Assembly (NCBI RefSeq): GCF_950023065.1
Contig: NC_088681.1
Coordinates: forward strand, 15,996,001-16,060,000
DNA: 64,000 nucleotides
Source of the DNA: Planococcus citri
Taxonomy: Eukaryota > Arthropoda > Insecta > Hemiptera > Pseudococcidae
Direction of reading: 5' to 3'
Position numbers and translations under genes: made by a program. Positions 1-14,085 of this stretch are shown in pieces. Position 1 is the first letter of the stretch. Each line of letters opens with the position of its first letter. A model generated the notes under the pieces. That model ran no database searches. It saw only the letters and a program-made list of their open reading frames with translations, and was not told the DNA's origin.

Positions 1-3000
1 GCATCTTTCTCAATTTTACCAAATTTTCAAATATCAATCAACTACGTATACTCAAAATGACGAGAGGAGGAAAAGGAGCGGCGACTCAGAAAAGCCCTTC
101 TTTCAAAGATTATGACTCATGATCGGAAACATTTTTTTTAAACATAGATAATTTCGAATGAATTTTCTGTTTAATAATTGCGAATTAATTCAACAAAATT
201 GAATTAAAAATGTGAACATGATTTTTATTTCCAAAGAAAAAAAATTAAGTCATATTTTTTGCGCGGATGTTCGCATAGAGCTACATATGACCAGAAGGGG
301 GAGGGGGGATGATTTTCAATTAAGTTCATGCGGTAATACAAAAACTCGTTAATTATACAAAGACATAGAAAGATATCATTTCTGAATTTGGGAAAATATT
401 TTGAAGCACAGTAGTGCCAATTTTTTAGTCATTATTTTTCATTTCAAATTGAATGTTTTTCTCGATTTTTTGGAAATTGGGAATAATGAACAAAATTGGC
501 AGGATTGTATTCCAAAATACATATTTGCCTATTTTCAGAAATCATATAAGTAGATAATCCAGAAGAAAATATTTTCAAATTTCGAAATCACCCAAAAATG
601 AGACATTTTTCAAACTTTCCACCGATATATTTTTCATTTTTTCCCCCCTTCAACTAAATTTTTCATATTATATTTTTCGAATATTATTCAAATTCTTTAT
701 TTTCGATGAAAATTTGAATAATATTCGAAATTAATGGAAAATAAAATATGCCCTTTTTTCGAGCGCGGCGGTCAAAATTTTCCCACGACAACGCCGTGGG
801 AAAAACTTGAGCGTCGGGGTAGTGATTTTTGGAAATTTTAAAATTCAAAATTTCATTATAGGAGCTGAACTCAAAACGGGCAGCTGAAATTTTAATGACA
901 AAGTAATTGGGTCAAGAGCTACCACTGAGTCCTGAGTCCATTTTCCATCCAAATTCCTGGGGGACAATTCATGAGGTTCGCTGGTTTTCAGCAGAATCCT
1001 AAAAGTGGTCTTGGATTTTGACGTCAATGGTCCAGTTCGACCTAGAATCTCAAATAGCATTTTTTGGAACTGGGCCACCCCCCCCCCAAACAGGTTTGAT
1101 GAGAGCTAGAGCGAGAAAACGACGACTTTTCCGAAAATTTCCCATTTTTGAGGACTTACATACATCTCCTTTTTCAGGGGCACCTTTGAAGCTAAAAATG
1201 TTTCTAGGTGACTTGTTCAACTCAAAATAAAGGTCCTCACCAAATGATACATTCTGTACGTAGTATTGGATATTTTTTCAAATAAAAAAGAAAATTAGAA
1301 CAGAAGAAAAAAAAGGGTGAAGAAGGGAAATTAGGAAAGGGTATGTAACTTTGGCAACGAGTAATTCGCTTTTTTTTCTGCTGAGGAAGGGTGAAAATAG
1401 GGAGGGTTGATACAAAGGTCCAGAAGTAGTCGACTTGTTTCTTTTTTGTAAACGTTTTTGAAAAAATTTCTTCGGAGAATAACAGAAAAGCTCGAAGAAG
1501 GGAAGGAGGTATACGAGTAATTTAGGCAACAATTGGTTCGCTTATTTTGGCGTAAAACAGTGAGGAGGAAGGGAAGGAGGAGGGAGAGGAGGCTCCTTGA
1601 ATACTTACAAATAAAATTTTTCGTACCTAATCCAACACTTTTCAAGGCATATTTCAAAACATTCTTTGTTTTTTTTGGGAGGAGGGGCAATTTCGAACTG
1701 GATTTGCAACATTCTCAACAATTTTCGTGACTTTAAAAAATTCTGAATCAAATTTAGATAAGTATAAAACGTTTGTGGCTCTGAAGATGGGTGCATAGAA
1801 GATGTAGAGAATTTTTTGAGAGGGGGGTGAGAGGGGGGTCCCGAAATTGGTTCAAAATCACCCTTTCAGAGGGAATCTTATAAATTGACTAAGCTATGTA
1901 AAAGAAAATTTACGAATTTTTTCATAAAATTTTCACACTTTTTTCAAAGTGTTTCAAGACTCTCCTATCAATTTCTATCCTTGTCCATTTCTAGGCAAAC
2001 CTCTGAAAAATAAAATTCCAATTATTTGAAAAAAATTGCAAATTTTTAAAAAATATAATCAATTTTTGAATTTTTTAAAAATAATTCATAATTTTTACGA
2101 CTTTTTTAAAAAAATGATGACATTTTCCATGATTTATGAACACTCTGGTCACATGATGAAAACATCTGCTAAAAATGCTGTGGCTGGTCAATTTTTGAGA
2201 TCGAATGTATGAAGTCCTCCCCCCCTCTCCTTCATATTTTTTTTTCAAATCGTGTTCAATTTTTCCAAAATAAGCCTTCATTTCAATTCTCTTTAACCAC
2301 TCAGTTTTGTCGAAAAAGTTGAAAATTTCGAACCCTCAATTTCAAACAATCACAGCAAGGCAGAGAATAAAACTGGAAATTTCCATCACAAATCTCAGCT
2401 AAAAAGAGCATTTCCTCCAAACTCAAAGTAAGGAAATTCCGATTCGAATCCTTCCGAAATAAAATTTTCACAAAAATGGATTTAATAGAAAAGGCTCAAA
2501 ATTTTACCCCAAAAATCATCAAATCAGATTGATCAGCAACACTGTCACCGAGCTTCGGATTCTTAAAAAACTCATTTTTATACTTGGAAATGAAAAAAAA
2601 AGGCTTCAATTGTAAACTAACCCCCCCCCCCTTCCCAAGACTCTGGAATTGAAAACTAATTAACTATACAGATGCATCGTATTGATTTGATCTTGTAATA
2701 GGAATGAAAAACGTTTGACTATTATTTTGCCCAACTTCAATTCCAAAGTCCGAGCTATCATCCTTGGAAATGCTCAGCATTTATCAAGATTGCACTTATG
2801 CAACGTACGATTCAACGGTAATTTTTTCCGTATTTCAGCATTAAGTAGTTCAAAATTTTTCGGGTACAAAGTTCATTTCTCACTTGAAAACCTACCCTGA
2901 GAACCCCTTAGATGCGCCAAAATAATCACAATCAAAATTCCAATGACGTTACAGAGTCTCTAGTTTGTAAAAGTAATAAGTCATACATTATCTGTTGAGA

Positions 3001-6000
3001 TTTAAAACTGAAAGCAGTCATTGAACCTTATCTGATAGTGATAATAATGAATAATCAGGAAATTTGAGGACCCCTAGATTCAAAAAAAATGAAAATTCAC
3101 ATCCTCAGTCTTTTCTACCGTTTTCTATAAATCACTAAATCAGCGCAAAATTAACAATTTGAAGACTTCTAAACCTGATTCATCAACTAAGTACAATCCT
3201 CTGAAAATATTTAGAAATCTGTTTCAAAATTCCTGCGATTTTTTCTAAATTTTCTAAATCTGTTCATTTTTATCAAAAACTTTCAAAATTGTCATCGAAA
3301 ATAAAAATCTCAAAAGTCAAAATTACTCGTCTAAAATCAATCAAATAAAACACTTTATGGGTAAGTAGGTACTTGAAATTTAAAAAAAAGTGATGAAGAT
3401 CTTAATATATCTTAAATTCGAACACGAAGGAGCTAAAACCACTACAAACGATCAACGTGATCTAATTTTCAATCGAGCTCATCATGTGAAAAAAATTGTT
3501 CGGTATTTAAAACCATTTTTGACCAACAAATTGAAAAAAAAAGGGCCACAGGAAATAAATAGCAGCACTAAAATTAAAGTCATAAGTATGTGTACATTTC
3601 TATTTCATTAAAAATGCATACTCATTAGTCAGCTGGACAAATACATCATGAGCAATAATTTTTCATATAACAAAAAGATTATTTCCTACACCTCCCTTCT
3701 TTCCCCCTCCCCCATCTTGAGAATTGAATGACTCAAAAAATGGCGAATTTTCAAATTGAGAACATTATGTTTTCAAAATTACCTACTCAGCAAATCAGAT
3801 TGACAAAATAAGCACAAAGAAACGATCGATTCTCTTATTTGGATTTTTCAGCAGTATATAAGGCGTCTATTCCCCTACTAATTCGCCTCCCCATCCCTCT
3901 CCCCCCTCTCGCCACTTCAAACATCCATAAATTCGTGTCATCTCACGAGCTAATTTTTTTTGTTTTTTAAAGAGTAAAAATTATAAGGCAATTTTAAAAT
4001 ATCGGTTTCAAAAAAAAAAAAAAAAAAAAAAGTAAAACCCAAACGAATTTTACATAAAAATAAAATCCAAAAAATACCCAAGAATTCGAAATATTAACGA
4101 TGAAAACAACAAGAAACACACGAAAAATAACACATACGATGAAAAAAACTTTCAAAAAAACGATAAAAATGCAACAAAAAAAAACGCATAAAAACCACAC
4201 TTACGGGGTGTTCTCAAAACATCAAATGGCGAATCAGCACTGATAATTCGAATGTGAAGCACTATCAAAATATTTAAAATCACCCGGAAACGTTTGCACA
4301 TTTTACAGAAACGAGCAGCATGTATCAGAACATTTTAAGTGTCTGTAAAAACGCAAAAATAAAACATATCATAATTCAGACAAAGTTCGAATTTCGGCAT
4401 TATACGAGTAAAAATTACGTTCAACACACGATTCCGGGCTACACACAATAACGAGAGTACGTACACAACGTTTCGGCAACACCAATTACGAGCTCGCGAC
4501 TAACTTTTAGCTTTCGGAACTCCACGATTCCGAAGCCGAAGATGGCTCAATGTGTGTACAGGAGGTACGTATAATCTGGTCCGTGATTCTGGGAGGAGGT
4601 TAAGAGATGCTCGGAGGAACGAGAAGCCGGTTTCGGAAGCGGCTAAGAAAGGGCAACGCGCTCTAACGACTAACCCTGACATTGTTTCCATAGTGGTAAT
4701 GTCCCAGGGAAAAATGAAAAATTACGTATGCAATTGGAACAAATGATCACGTTCGATCGTTTACTATACGTATGTACGTCTTACGTATCGACTAATCGTT
4801 CCAACGGCGTAGATAATCTCGAAAAGTACGACTATCGAAGGGCTCCACCATCGATCATGTAGGTATAATTTTTTCCAAAAAAAAAAATCCAAATGTCCAT
4901 CTATGTGTAGGTATAATGACGAGGAATTCTTTAACCATGGACAAAAAAAAAATACCCGAGTATTTCTAATCTCGATTACTTTCACTTTTTTACACGTGTC
5001 CAGGTACATACTTCCTGAAATATATAGCGACAAAGCGAATGGAAAATTGTTTTCATTCCGATATGTATTCTTCGCCGAGAACTACACTCGTTTCTTCTAC
5101 GAATTTGTCTCTCTGAGAACCATTTTTTTTCCATCTTCGTCATCCTTACCCAGACAAATGATTTTATACTCGATTCCAGATCTCGTATTATCAAAGAAAG
5201 AAAAAAATCGACTTTAGTCGTATATGTACGAAGCGCATAGATCGTAAAAAGAAGGAAAAAAAATTGTAAAAAAATTTTACGACTATTTAAAAATTCATCG
5301 TAATAAACCGCAAGAAGAAGAGCTGAGAGGAAATGCCCCACACACCGTCTGATTGCAGTATGACAATAATCCTCGCAAAGCAAACCAGTTAGAAAACGTT
5401 TCAAAAATTAATGTTATAAAAGTATTACACAAATGGAGAGACGATACTCGTATTCTTCTTATAAACATGTGAGTTGCACACGATTCGATTCCCCTTCGCT
5501 ACCTGGTGTCAATTATAAAGCGAATAAAATACGAAAAGTACTTATGTAAAGTGTGGGAAAATTCAAGCAGACTGCATGGCGCTGCTTATACCCGAGGCAC
5601 TGAAACTTGTCCATGTCCAGGCCTCGTGTTTAAAGGTAGGGCTCCCTAGTAACTCTCGTACGATATGCAAGTTGCTCGTTTCTCGACAAAATTCACAGTT
5701 TGGGTACGAAACGAGGCGATATAGACGATGCAAAATACATGCAACGTGTTTCCTTTCCGTGTTCGATTGATTTTACACCTATTCGATGCAGTTTAATTTG
5801 AATAAGTACATAAAACGCCCAGTGCCCAGATACAAGAGCGTTTAAAAAAGCGTGAAAATTCGATTCGAAACGAGAATACATGATTGTTTACAAGACGATG
5901 GTGGCGCCCATCCTGGGGCTAGAAATTTGGAATTGCAAACTAGCTGAATTGATGATTAAGGTGAAATGTTGCGGGTACCTTTTGGTAATTTATTCTATTT

Positions 6001-6660
6001 TATCAATATTTGATCGGCTTTTCGAGGGATTATTTTGACAGAGGGAGGGGGGCTTAAAAAGCATGCCTCAGAGAATCGAGCCCGAACTCTATTTCAAAAT
6101 TTAAACGCCTCTGATAAGAGCAAAATTTTCTTGGAATTTTACACGCAAAATTAGTTGTAATTTTTTTCGAAAAAATCAATGGTTTTCCAATTTTTAAAAA
6201 AGAAATTGATTTTGAAAATGCTGACCAAGGAACGACATCGAACGTATAGCTCTAAAAAAGCATGTTTTTAAAACACTCGTAACCAAAATTTCAGCTTCCG
6301 AGATTAATTTTTTCTATTTTTACTTTTTAGACACAAAAATAGTTTTTTATTTATTTTTTTTTAAATCAGGGAAGCAGTGATACTTTTAAAACAGATTTTT
6401 TTGTGAAATTGAAAAAAAAAATAATTTTTCGCCAAATTTTGATTCCTCAAAACCAAATTTCATCACATTCTGGCCAATTTCAATTTTTCCAATACTTTTC
6501 ACTTCAGATCGCTCCCCCCTCCCCCCTCAAAGGTGTGAAAATAGTTTTAGGTTACTAAAAATTTGATTTTTGCTTACTTTCGAGCAAACTGAAAAACTCT
6601 GATTCGATATGACAAAGTTGATGAGAAATGAGAAATGAAAAATTATTTTGCCACAAATGA
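1..6660. other. noncoding AT-rich sequence, no gene recognised
   Basis: All reading frames are short, and none resembles a known protein. It contains T/A homopolymer runs (for example the poly-A at 4010-4032), C- or G-run islands (1078-1088, 2621-2631) and a slightly GC-richer patch at about 4430-4740. The longest open frame (minus, 4982-5404, 140 codons) lacks any recognisable domain and overlaps an equally open plus-strand frame, so it is not called. Confidence 0.5.
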
Positions 6661-6669
6661 TATTTAGTG

Positions 6670-8870
6670 GGGAGGCCCGCATAAGGATCACCTCCACCCC
6701 CTACCGATCATCCGGGGCAACTTTTTTCTTAAAGGGGGAGTCGTGAGGAACATTTTTAGCCTTTGCCCTAAAAAAAAGTGGCTCTACTTACAAAATGGCG
6801 GCCATTTTGATTGACAGGTCAGCCGAAATCGCAGATTTTGCGTTCCAAAATAGGACTTGCACGAAATTTTTCAAACGGTACAAACGTAGATCGAAAGATC
6901 AGGCAAAAATCCATCACCTTTCAAAATTTCAAGTGCTAAAGTGCGTTTTTCGATTTTTGGTGAATTTTTGAAAATCGAATTTAGGCCAAAAATGAGGGAA
7001 AAAATCAAAATTTTACCAAATTGACCAAGAAAACTGAAATTTGGGATATACTCTATTTTCGACATGCGAAATCGATTGGAAACTGTTTCAACCCGTTTTG
7101 AGCAGTTCTGGAGCCTGCAGCAGATTTTTGAAACTTGAAATTCCCACAAAATTTCATCAAGTGAAGTTGGAAACCTGAAATTCATTCTGAAAACTAATTT
7201 CAATACGCTAAGGAGTCGACTGCAAGTAGATTACAACTTACAAGTCGTTTTGGAGCCTTCAGCGAGTTTTTGGACATTACTGGAGTCTCCAGTAAATTTT
7301 TGAAACTTGCAATTTCTACAAAATTTCCTTAAATGGAGTAGAAAAGCCGAAAGTTGATTCGGATAGATTTTGTGGCACTTTTTGAAAAACAGAAGTTTCT
7401 AAAAATCTGCCGGAGACTACAAAACTGATTGAAACTACCTGCGATCTACCTCAGAATAATGTCAAAAATGAAATGTCTCCGTTTGGCAGAATTTTATGGA
7501 AATTTCGAGCATTGAAAACTCTGCTGGAGGCTCCGGTAATTTCCAAAAAGTCGCTGGAGGCTCCAAAACGACTTGAAATCAACCGGTAGTCGATTTCATA
7601 GCGTATTGAAAATTAGTTTACAGAGTGAATTTTAGCTTTCCAACTGCTTTTTATGAAATTTTAAGTTTTTAAAATCTGGAGGAGGCACTAGGAATTTTTG
7701 AAAAGTCGCTGGAGGCTCCAAAATGACTTGAAATCTACGTGCAGTTGACTCCCTAGCGTATTGAAATTAGTTTACAGAATGAAATTTATCTTTCCAAACT
7801 GCTTTTGATGAATTTTTGTGGAAATTTCATGTTTCAAAAATGTACTGGAGGCTCCTCGATTGGAAACTGTTTCAACCCGTTTTGAGCAGTTCTGGAGCCT
7901 TCAGCAGATTTTTTAAAATCCGAAATTCCCGCAAAATGTCATCAAACGGAGATGGAAAGCCGAAATTTACTCTGCAAACTAATTTCAATACGCTACGAAG
8001 TCAACTGCAGATGGATTTAAAATCGTTTTGGAGCCTCCAGCACGTTTTTGAAAATTACTGGAGCCTCCAGCACGTTTTTGAAAATTACTGGAGCCTCCAG
8101 TAGATTTTTGAAACTCAAAATTTCTCCAAAATTTCATCAAACGGAGATGGAAAGCCGAGATTTATTTCGCAAACTATTTTCAATACGACATGAAGTCAAC
8201 TACATGGTGGTTTCAAATAGTTTTGAAGCTTCTAGCTACTGTTTAAATTTCAATTTTCCAAAAAACGCCATACAACCTTTCAAAAAGTCGCTGGAGGCTC
8301 CAAAACGACTTGAAATCCACCACCAGTTGACTTCGTACCGTATTGAAATTAGTTTGCAGAATGAATTTCGGCTCTCCCATCTTCATTTGATGAAATTTTG
8401 AGAGATGTCAAGTTTCAAAATGCTACTGGAGGCTCCAGTAATTTTCAAAAAGTCGCTGGAGCCTCCAAAACGATTTGAAATCCACCTGCAGTTGACTTTG
8501 TAGCGTATTGAAATTAGTTTGCAGAATAAATTTCGGCTTCCCAACTCCATTTCATAAAATGTTGTGGGAATTTCAAGTTTCAAAAATCTGGTGGAGACTC
8601 TAGTAATTTTTAAAAAGTCGCTGGATGCTCCGAAATGACTTGAACCCACCTGAAGTCGTCTTCAGAGGTTGTCAAACTTGGATTGCGAAGTAAATTTCGG
8701 CTTTCCATCTCCGTTTTATGAAATTTTGGAGAAGTTTCAATTTTCAAAAATCTACTGGAGGCTTCAGTTATTTTCAAAAAGTTGCTGGAGGCTCCAAAAC
8801 GACTTGAATACAATTTTTGAATAAACTCTATAAATTCTTCAATAAATTTTTGAGACATTTTCAACAATTT
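6670..8870. repeat. foldback-like CTGGAGSCTCCAG repeat, copy 1
   Basis: The left end carries a terminal module (about 6670-7140, including 'aaaatggcggccattttgattgacagg'-type sequence, then 'gagcagttctggagcc'). Many inward units follow in both orientations, each with the 13-bp odd palindrome ctggagcctccag or ctggaggctccag next to 'atttttgaaac' and 'aaaacgacttgaaatc'. The same terminal module appears inverted at 25340-25830. The right end here lacks the inverted module and passes into T-rich sequence, so this copy is probably truncated. Confidence 0.75.
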
Positions 8871-9480
8871 TTACAATTCTTGTACTATTTGAAGCAATTT
8901 TCATAAAATTTTGACAACTTCAGTGATCATTTGTTTAAATTTCTCAATCAATTTGTGCTTTTAGCAACTTTGACGTTTTTTGTAACAATTATTTTTATGA
9001 CATTTTAAGCCATTTTTACATCATTTTGAACAGTTTTTCAGTTTTTTGGACATTTTTTTATGGTTTTTAAATTTTTTTTTCAATATTTTTGGCATAAAAA
9101 AAATAATTTTTATGTAAAAAGCTCAACTGAACGGATTTTTTTATACATTTTTCGTCAGTTTCTGAGATTTTCCCCACATTTTTTGAAAACTTTGTTAACT
9201 CGTGTAATATTTTAAGCAACAAAAAAAAATTCTGGCAGTCCTTATGAAGATATAACTTATTAATAAAGATTTTATTCTACGTAATTTTACGAAATTTTCA
9301 GTCACTTTCATCGCCTTTTTAGAACATTTTTGGCTAGTTTTAGCATTTCCATTATACATTTAAACAGGGATATAAGAAAATCCAAAGAGCATACAAAATT
9401 ACGTCAGCAGATCAAATTTCAGCAGCTGAATTTCATGTTTTAATTTTTGAGAGATTTAAAAATTTTTTTTTGACATTTTT
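8871..9480. repeat. T-rich degenerate low-complexity sequence
   Basis: A continuous run of 'caattttt / acattttt / gcaattttt' words with drifting period and no sustained open frame. It resembles 48600-51250. Confidence 0.55.
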
Positions 9481-10035
9481 TTTTATACTTACTGGGCGTG
9501 TATAATTGCCAGGATTTTTACGCCCAGTTTCGAGGGGTTAGTCTATATTTGGTTTGAAAGATTGATTTCTTTGATGTATTTAAGAATTTTTTCCATCTGC
9601 TTGATATTGTCAGGAATTGTAGGGTTGAGGTCTGAAATGTTTAAGGATTGACGTTTTGTTTTGAGGAAGGGACAATAGAATAGAAGGTGTTGAGTGGAGA
9701 TTATTTCAGAATTACAGAATTGACAGGTGGATTTAGGAGCTTTGGTGTATAAATGGCTGTGGGTTGATTTGGTATGCTGACCAATTCTGAGGCGGGTGAT
9801 TATGATTTCTTATGATCTATTTAGGTGACTAAGGTGCTTCCAAGGGAGGATTGTTTTTTTGTGGGTAAATAGTTTGTGATTTGTTTGAGTTCCATAGGTT
9901 TTGCCAATTGGAGTTTTGGATGATTTTTAGAATGTTAATAACATCATCATGGGTCACAGAGAAAATTTTAGAGGGGGTAACAGCTGTTTTAGCTGATTTA
10001 TCGTCTACTGCCTGATTTAAATTTTGATCAATTTT
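9481..10035 (-). pseudogene. LINE (non-LTR retrotransposon) ORF2 C-terminal remnant with 3' end
   Basis: Read on the minus strand, the upstream part has N-Q-A-V-D-D-K-S-A-K, resembling the end of an RNase H domain (N-x-x-A-D). After a frameshift near 9830 come ITRLRIGQHTKSTHSHLY and a zinc-knuckle-like C-x2-C-x9-H-x4-C (CQFC...HLLFYC), typical of Jockey/I-type ORF2 C-termini. The frame ends in TAG at 9543-9545. The 3' UTR contains a hairpin (arms 9492-9499 and 9520-9527, CTGGGCGT) and then an A-rich tail. It is 5'-truncated and inactive. Confidence 0.8.
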
Positions 10036-10086
10036 TTGTTGAAAAAAAAATCACAAATTGAATCATGTAGAAAATAAAAAATTGTT

Positions 10087-10960
10087 CTATCCGCTATTTA
10101 TGATATTTTCGACCACCTGAATCGATTGATGGTGGTTTCGAGCCATTCTAGAGTCTACGATGGAATTTTGAATTTTCCCGTTTTGAAAAAAATCTCGAAA
10201 AATTTGATCGGCTGAGGCATCATTTTTAAACATTATCGAAAATACATCCCCACTCCCCAGCCAAAATGTCAGATGTTCAAGTACATTTTTCGATTTTGGT
10301 GAATTTTCAAAAATCCAATTCGGTCCTAAAATGAGAAAAAAAAATGTCTGGCGGGTTGATCTACCATTGAGCTGAAATTGGTACATCAAGCCCCAGAACC
10401 GATTAAAAACAGTTTCGAACTATTTTGAGCAGTTCTGGATCCTCAAGCAGGTTTTTGAAAGTTCAAATGTTCACTAAATTTTACCCAAACTGAGGTTGAA
10501 ATGCTAAAATTTACTTTAGACGCTAATTTCATCATTCTGAGTCGAATTCTCTAAAATTGGTTTCTGCCAGTTCGGAAGCTTATGCTTCTTTAGCGATTTT
10601 TTAGTTAAAAATTTGAGAAAAAAAATGATTCTGAATGGGTAGAAACCCATTTTGGAAATCTCAACAGGATAAAATTATGGTATAAAGTGAATTTTTGTGG
10701 AAATTCCAACTTTCAAAAATCCGCTAGAGACTCCAGAACTGTTCAAAACAATTCAAAACCGTTTCTAATCTACTCTCGGGAGGCCAAAAATGGGATAGAT
10801 ACAGACCAAATTTTAGCTTTCTAGGTCAATTTTCTGAGATTTTGTCCTCCCCCTCCCCATTTTTTTCCAACTCTACATATAATTCGACTTTCAAAAACTT
10901 CACCAAAAATCGAAAAATGACTTTATAGCAACTGAAATTTTGGCTGGTGACGAATTCATG
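10087..10960. repeat. diverged copy of the foldback-like repeat family
   Basis: It contains 'cgattttggtgaattttcaaaaatccaattcgg', 'gagcagttctggatcctc' and, near the right end, the inverted module ('cgctagagactccagaactg', 'caccaaaaatcgaaaaatg'). The arrangement of left module, core and inverted module matches the 24.1-25.8 kb copy, with a shorter core. Confidence 0.6.
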
Positions 10961-13900
10961 CATTCTCTTTTGATTTAGCTTATCCGGATCAAAAAATTTC
11001 TTGCCAATTGAGATCCCTACCTCTTCGAGTCATTAGCTTCACCTATTTTTGAAACTTCTCCAATGTTCAAAATGAAGGAGGAGCAGAAGAGCAATTTACA
11101 CCAAATCTTCACAATTTAATTGGGTACCTACTCCTAGGACGAAAAATTTACAAAATGAGCCTTAAAAATTGCTGGTTTCAAATTCCATTAAAATACTAAT
11201 CAAAGGATTGTTCCAAGTCTGAGGCTAAATTTCATATTATCGAGCTCTTTCAGTACACATAAAAGTTTATTTGATCTGCTTAAAAATCTCATTCGTCTAG
11301 CTCAAATTACTCCAAGGCTGTTCTCAGTGGGTCATCAAACAATAGTAAAATTTCTCTCTTAATGCCAATTTTTTTCATTTCGTCTCCGACACTCGTCTAG
11401 CTCGAGCCGAGCACACGTATCAGACATTCTCGATGGAATTTTATAATTATCATCAACAATAATACCTCTCTTCGTTTCCTCAGCAGTTCACAAAAAAAAA
11501 AAGAGCAAATCTGGCTAAACGTAGGTACGTATAATAGAAATGTAATAAATTATGCAGCTCCGCATACCTCATAATATGAGATGCATTATAATCCTCTACG
11601 AAGAAATTTTTTTCACATAATTAAACTTATAATAATATAGGCTACCAAGAGCAAGAGCAAGAGTAAGTATAATGAAAATTTCATTGTTGCGAATGCGAAT
11701 TATCGTTGCTCGGGCTTTGCTCGCACATGTGTAGCTTCTCTGCGCATTCGACTCGAGTCTTTAGGGCTTTTGACCTAGACCTGTAGCTAACCAGTTATAA
11801 TCCCCTTAAGTTTTTGTTATATGTACGCTAACCTTATATTCGAGTATAACTGTTACGATCAAAGCATGCGAATATTTTACTGAATTAGACTATTTATGTA
11901 AATTTCGTATCAATTGCCGAAACTCGCTGGTTCCTCTCCTCTCGCGCTGATGCAGTCGAATCGACAAAATTTTTTCAACCGCGTATACGTATGGATGGAA
12001 AAAGCTTGGACGTTCTACTCTCTAATTTGACTATACAGCAAACTGGTCCTGCAGAGTACTACCTATATACCTATCCATTCTACGAGTAGTACGTATACCA
12101 CTACTCCTGTTATAATTTCAATTCCGAATCATAAACTCGTTAATGTTATACCAATTATTGGTATTTTGAATGAAGTGCACCCGTGTGGGCTCGTTACAAA
12201 TACGATCCCCCCTTTCACTTGTCTTCGTCTTCGGACGGACGCAAGACGCGATGCATAGCGATGGCGGCGGCTTTTGGTCTGGGTAATGAGACTTGTGTGA
12301 AACTTTTTCCCTTTCTTGTTTCATTGAAACGGAAATTGCGACGGTGTGACGTCATCGTACGACTAAAGGCATAGGTACTAGGTAGGCAAGACGTAGACGA
12401 GATTAGATGAGGCAGATATCATTCGATCGAGATGCTGTTGGGATGGGAGGGGAAAGGTGTAGAATTTTTTCAGCTGGGTACATTTAATTCATACCACTTT
12501 GTGTTCGTTTCATTGGTCTAAAAACTTCGAACAAAAATCCGAAAAATTTAATTCAAAATTGTTTCTATGAACTTGACACGAGTGAGGCATGAAGGAGGAG
12601 AATGGGAGGGGGGTCGAAAAAACCATTCATGAAAGAAAAAAGAATTAAATCCACGTCAATGGTCATAATTTCTGATCAGGCCACACATCCTACTTTGTAA
12701 ATAGGTAGTTAATTTCACTCCTCATGCCGAATTTTAGGATAAGAGGTGTCAAATGCACAATAAAGTATAGGGTTTCGTTATACAAGTCGAACTCATTGAC
12801 TCGTGACTTTCATTTTTTTCGAGTCGTCTATAGATAAAAAAAATTCGGCTCGTAGCTTCCTACCTATCGTATTATTTGGTCGATAAAGTATAAATTTTAC
12901 GATACAACAACGTGATCAATTTTTTTCGATCGTATCGCTGTATTTTTCCATCGTGAATGGGAGAATATTCCGGTTCTCTAGTACCATGAAATTGAATTTT
13001 AAATAAGAGAAGGAGTGAAAATTAAAATGATCAATTTTTTGATACGTATCGTTCCCCCTTCCTGCAGCTTCTCCTATTTTTTATTCACAGAATAAATATA
13101 AGGAGGATAGGCCAGGAACATGAATAATAGTGTATAAGACAAGATAGCTTCATGTCTCGAGTATTATACTCAACATGAGATTTTTTACGATGGGGAAAAG
13201 CGATGAAAAGTTACAAGTATTCCCGAAATTGTAAAAGTCAACATAGAAATTACTGTTTCGACAAGAATTGGAGAAAATAATTGAAAATTGGGCTGAATTT
13301 TTTGTAATTATTTACTTAAAATACCTACTCAAAAAAGCGAGAAATTTCTTCAAAATTGGTTAAAAATCATTTTAAAAAACTAACAACTTCGTGAAAATAC
13401 TTGGGAAGATTTATGAAAATTCGTTAATGACAGATGAAAAATCAGTTGTAGCAAAGAAAAATTGCCAAAATACCAATTCAGTTTTAAAGTACAGCAAAAC
13501 CATCATCATCATCATCAAAAGTTTATTTTATGTATATAATTTCATGATGTAAAACTGACTTTAAAACGTAAAAAACATGAAAATTATTTTTTTTTAAATA
13601 TATATAATGAAAGTTGTACGAAAAATTCCTAAAACATTGTTAAAATGTGTTCAAATAATATAAAAAACCCCTTTAAAAGAAATTAAAATCACTGAAAAAT
13701 ACCAAAAAGTACGATAATAATATTTCAGCAAAATTCAACAAAGTTTGTTGAAAAATTCATAATAGAAGCATGAAATAAAAACACCGTAAATCAGTAAAAA
13801 ATTATATCGATAAAATTTGTCAAAAATTGCAAAAATAAAGTAACAAAAAAAACACATTAGGCTAGAACTTGAATTATTTCAACAAAAAAAAAACTATTTG

Positions 13901-14085
13901 GTAGCCAAAGAAATTTTGAAAAAGTGACCAAAACATTACCAAAAAAGTTACAAAAACGTGATCACAATATTTTGATGTTCAAAAAATCACAAAAAACAGA
14001 AGATATTTAAAAGAAAAGAAAAATTCTAATCAAAATTTAATAATGAAATTCGATTGCAATAACATTGAAAATTTTTGCAAAAAGC
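10961..14085. other. noncoding sequence, no gene recognised
   Basis: Mostly single-copy in appearance. A moderately GC-richer patch at about 11700-12400 includes a short GCG-rich stretch (12231-12275). From about 13260 it becomes A-rich and degenerate. No exon with recognisable protein similarity was found. Confidence 0.4.

Noticed and set aside
4543..4746. Plus/minus open frames in a GC-richer patch, including an ATG followed by a GTACGT donor-like site
   Set aside because: No matching acceptor or continuing exon could be found, and the two strands are equally open. It could be a promoter region, but nothing decides it.
4982..5404. 140-codon minus-strand open frame
   Set aside because: It has no recognisable domain or codon pattern, and an overlapping plus-strand frame is open for 104 codons. 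This is most likely chance in a stretch poor in stop triplets.
7816..8867. Short open frames with 'GASSRFLKLEI'-type phrases in many repeat copies
   Set aside because: They are translations of the CTGGAGSCTCCAG foldback-like repeat (ctggagcctccag reads as G-A-S-S). They occur on both strands and break at random.
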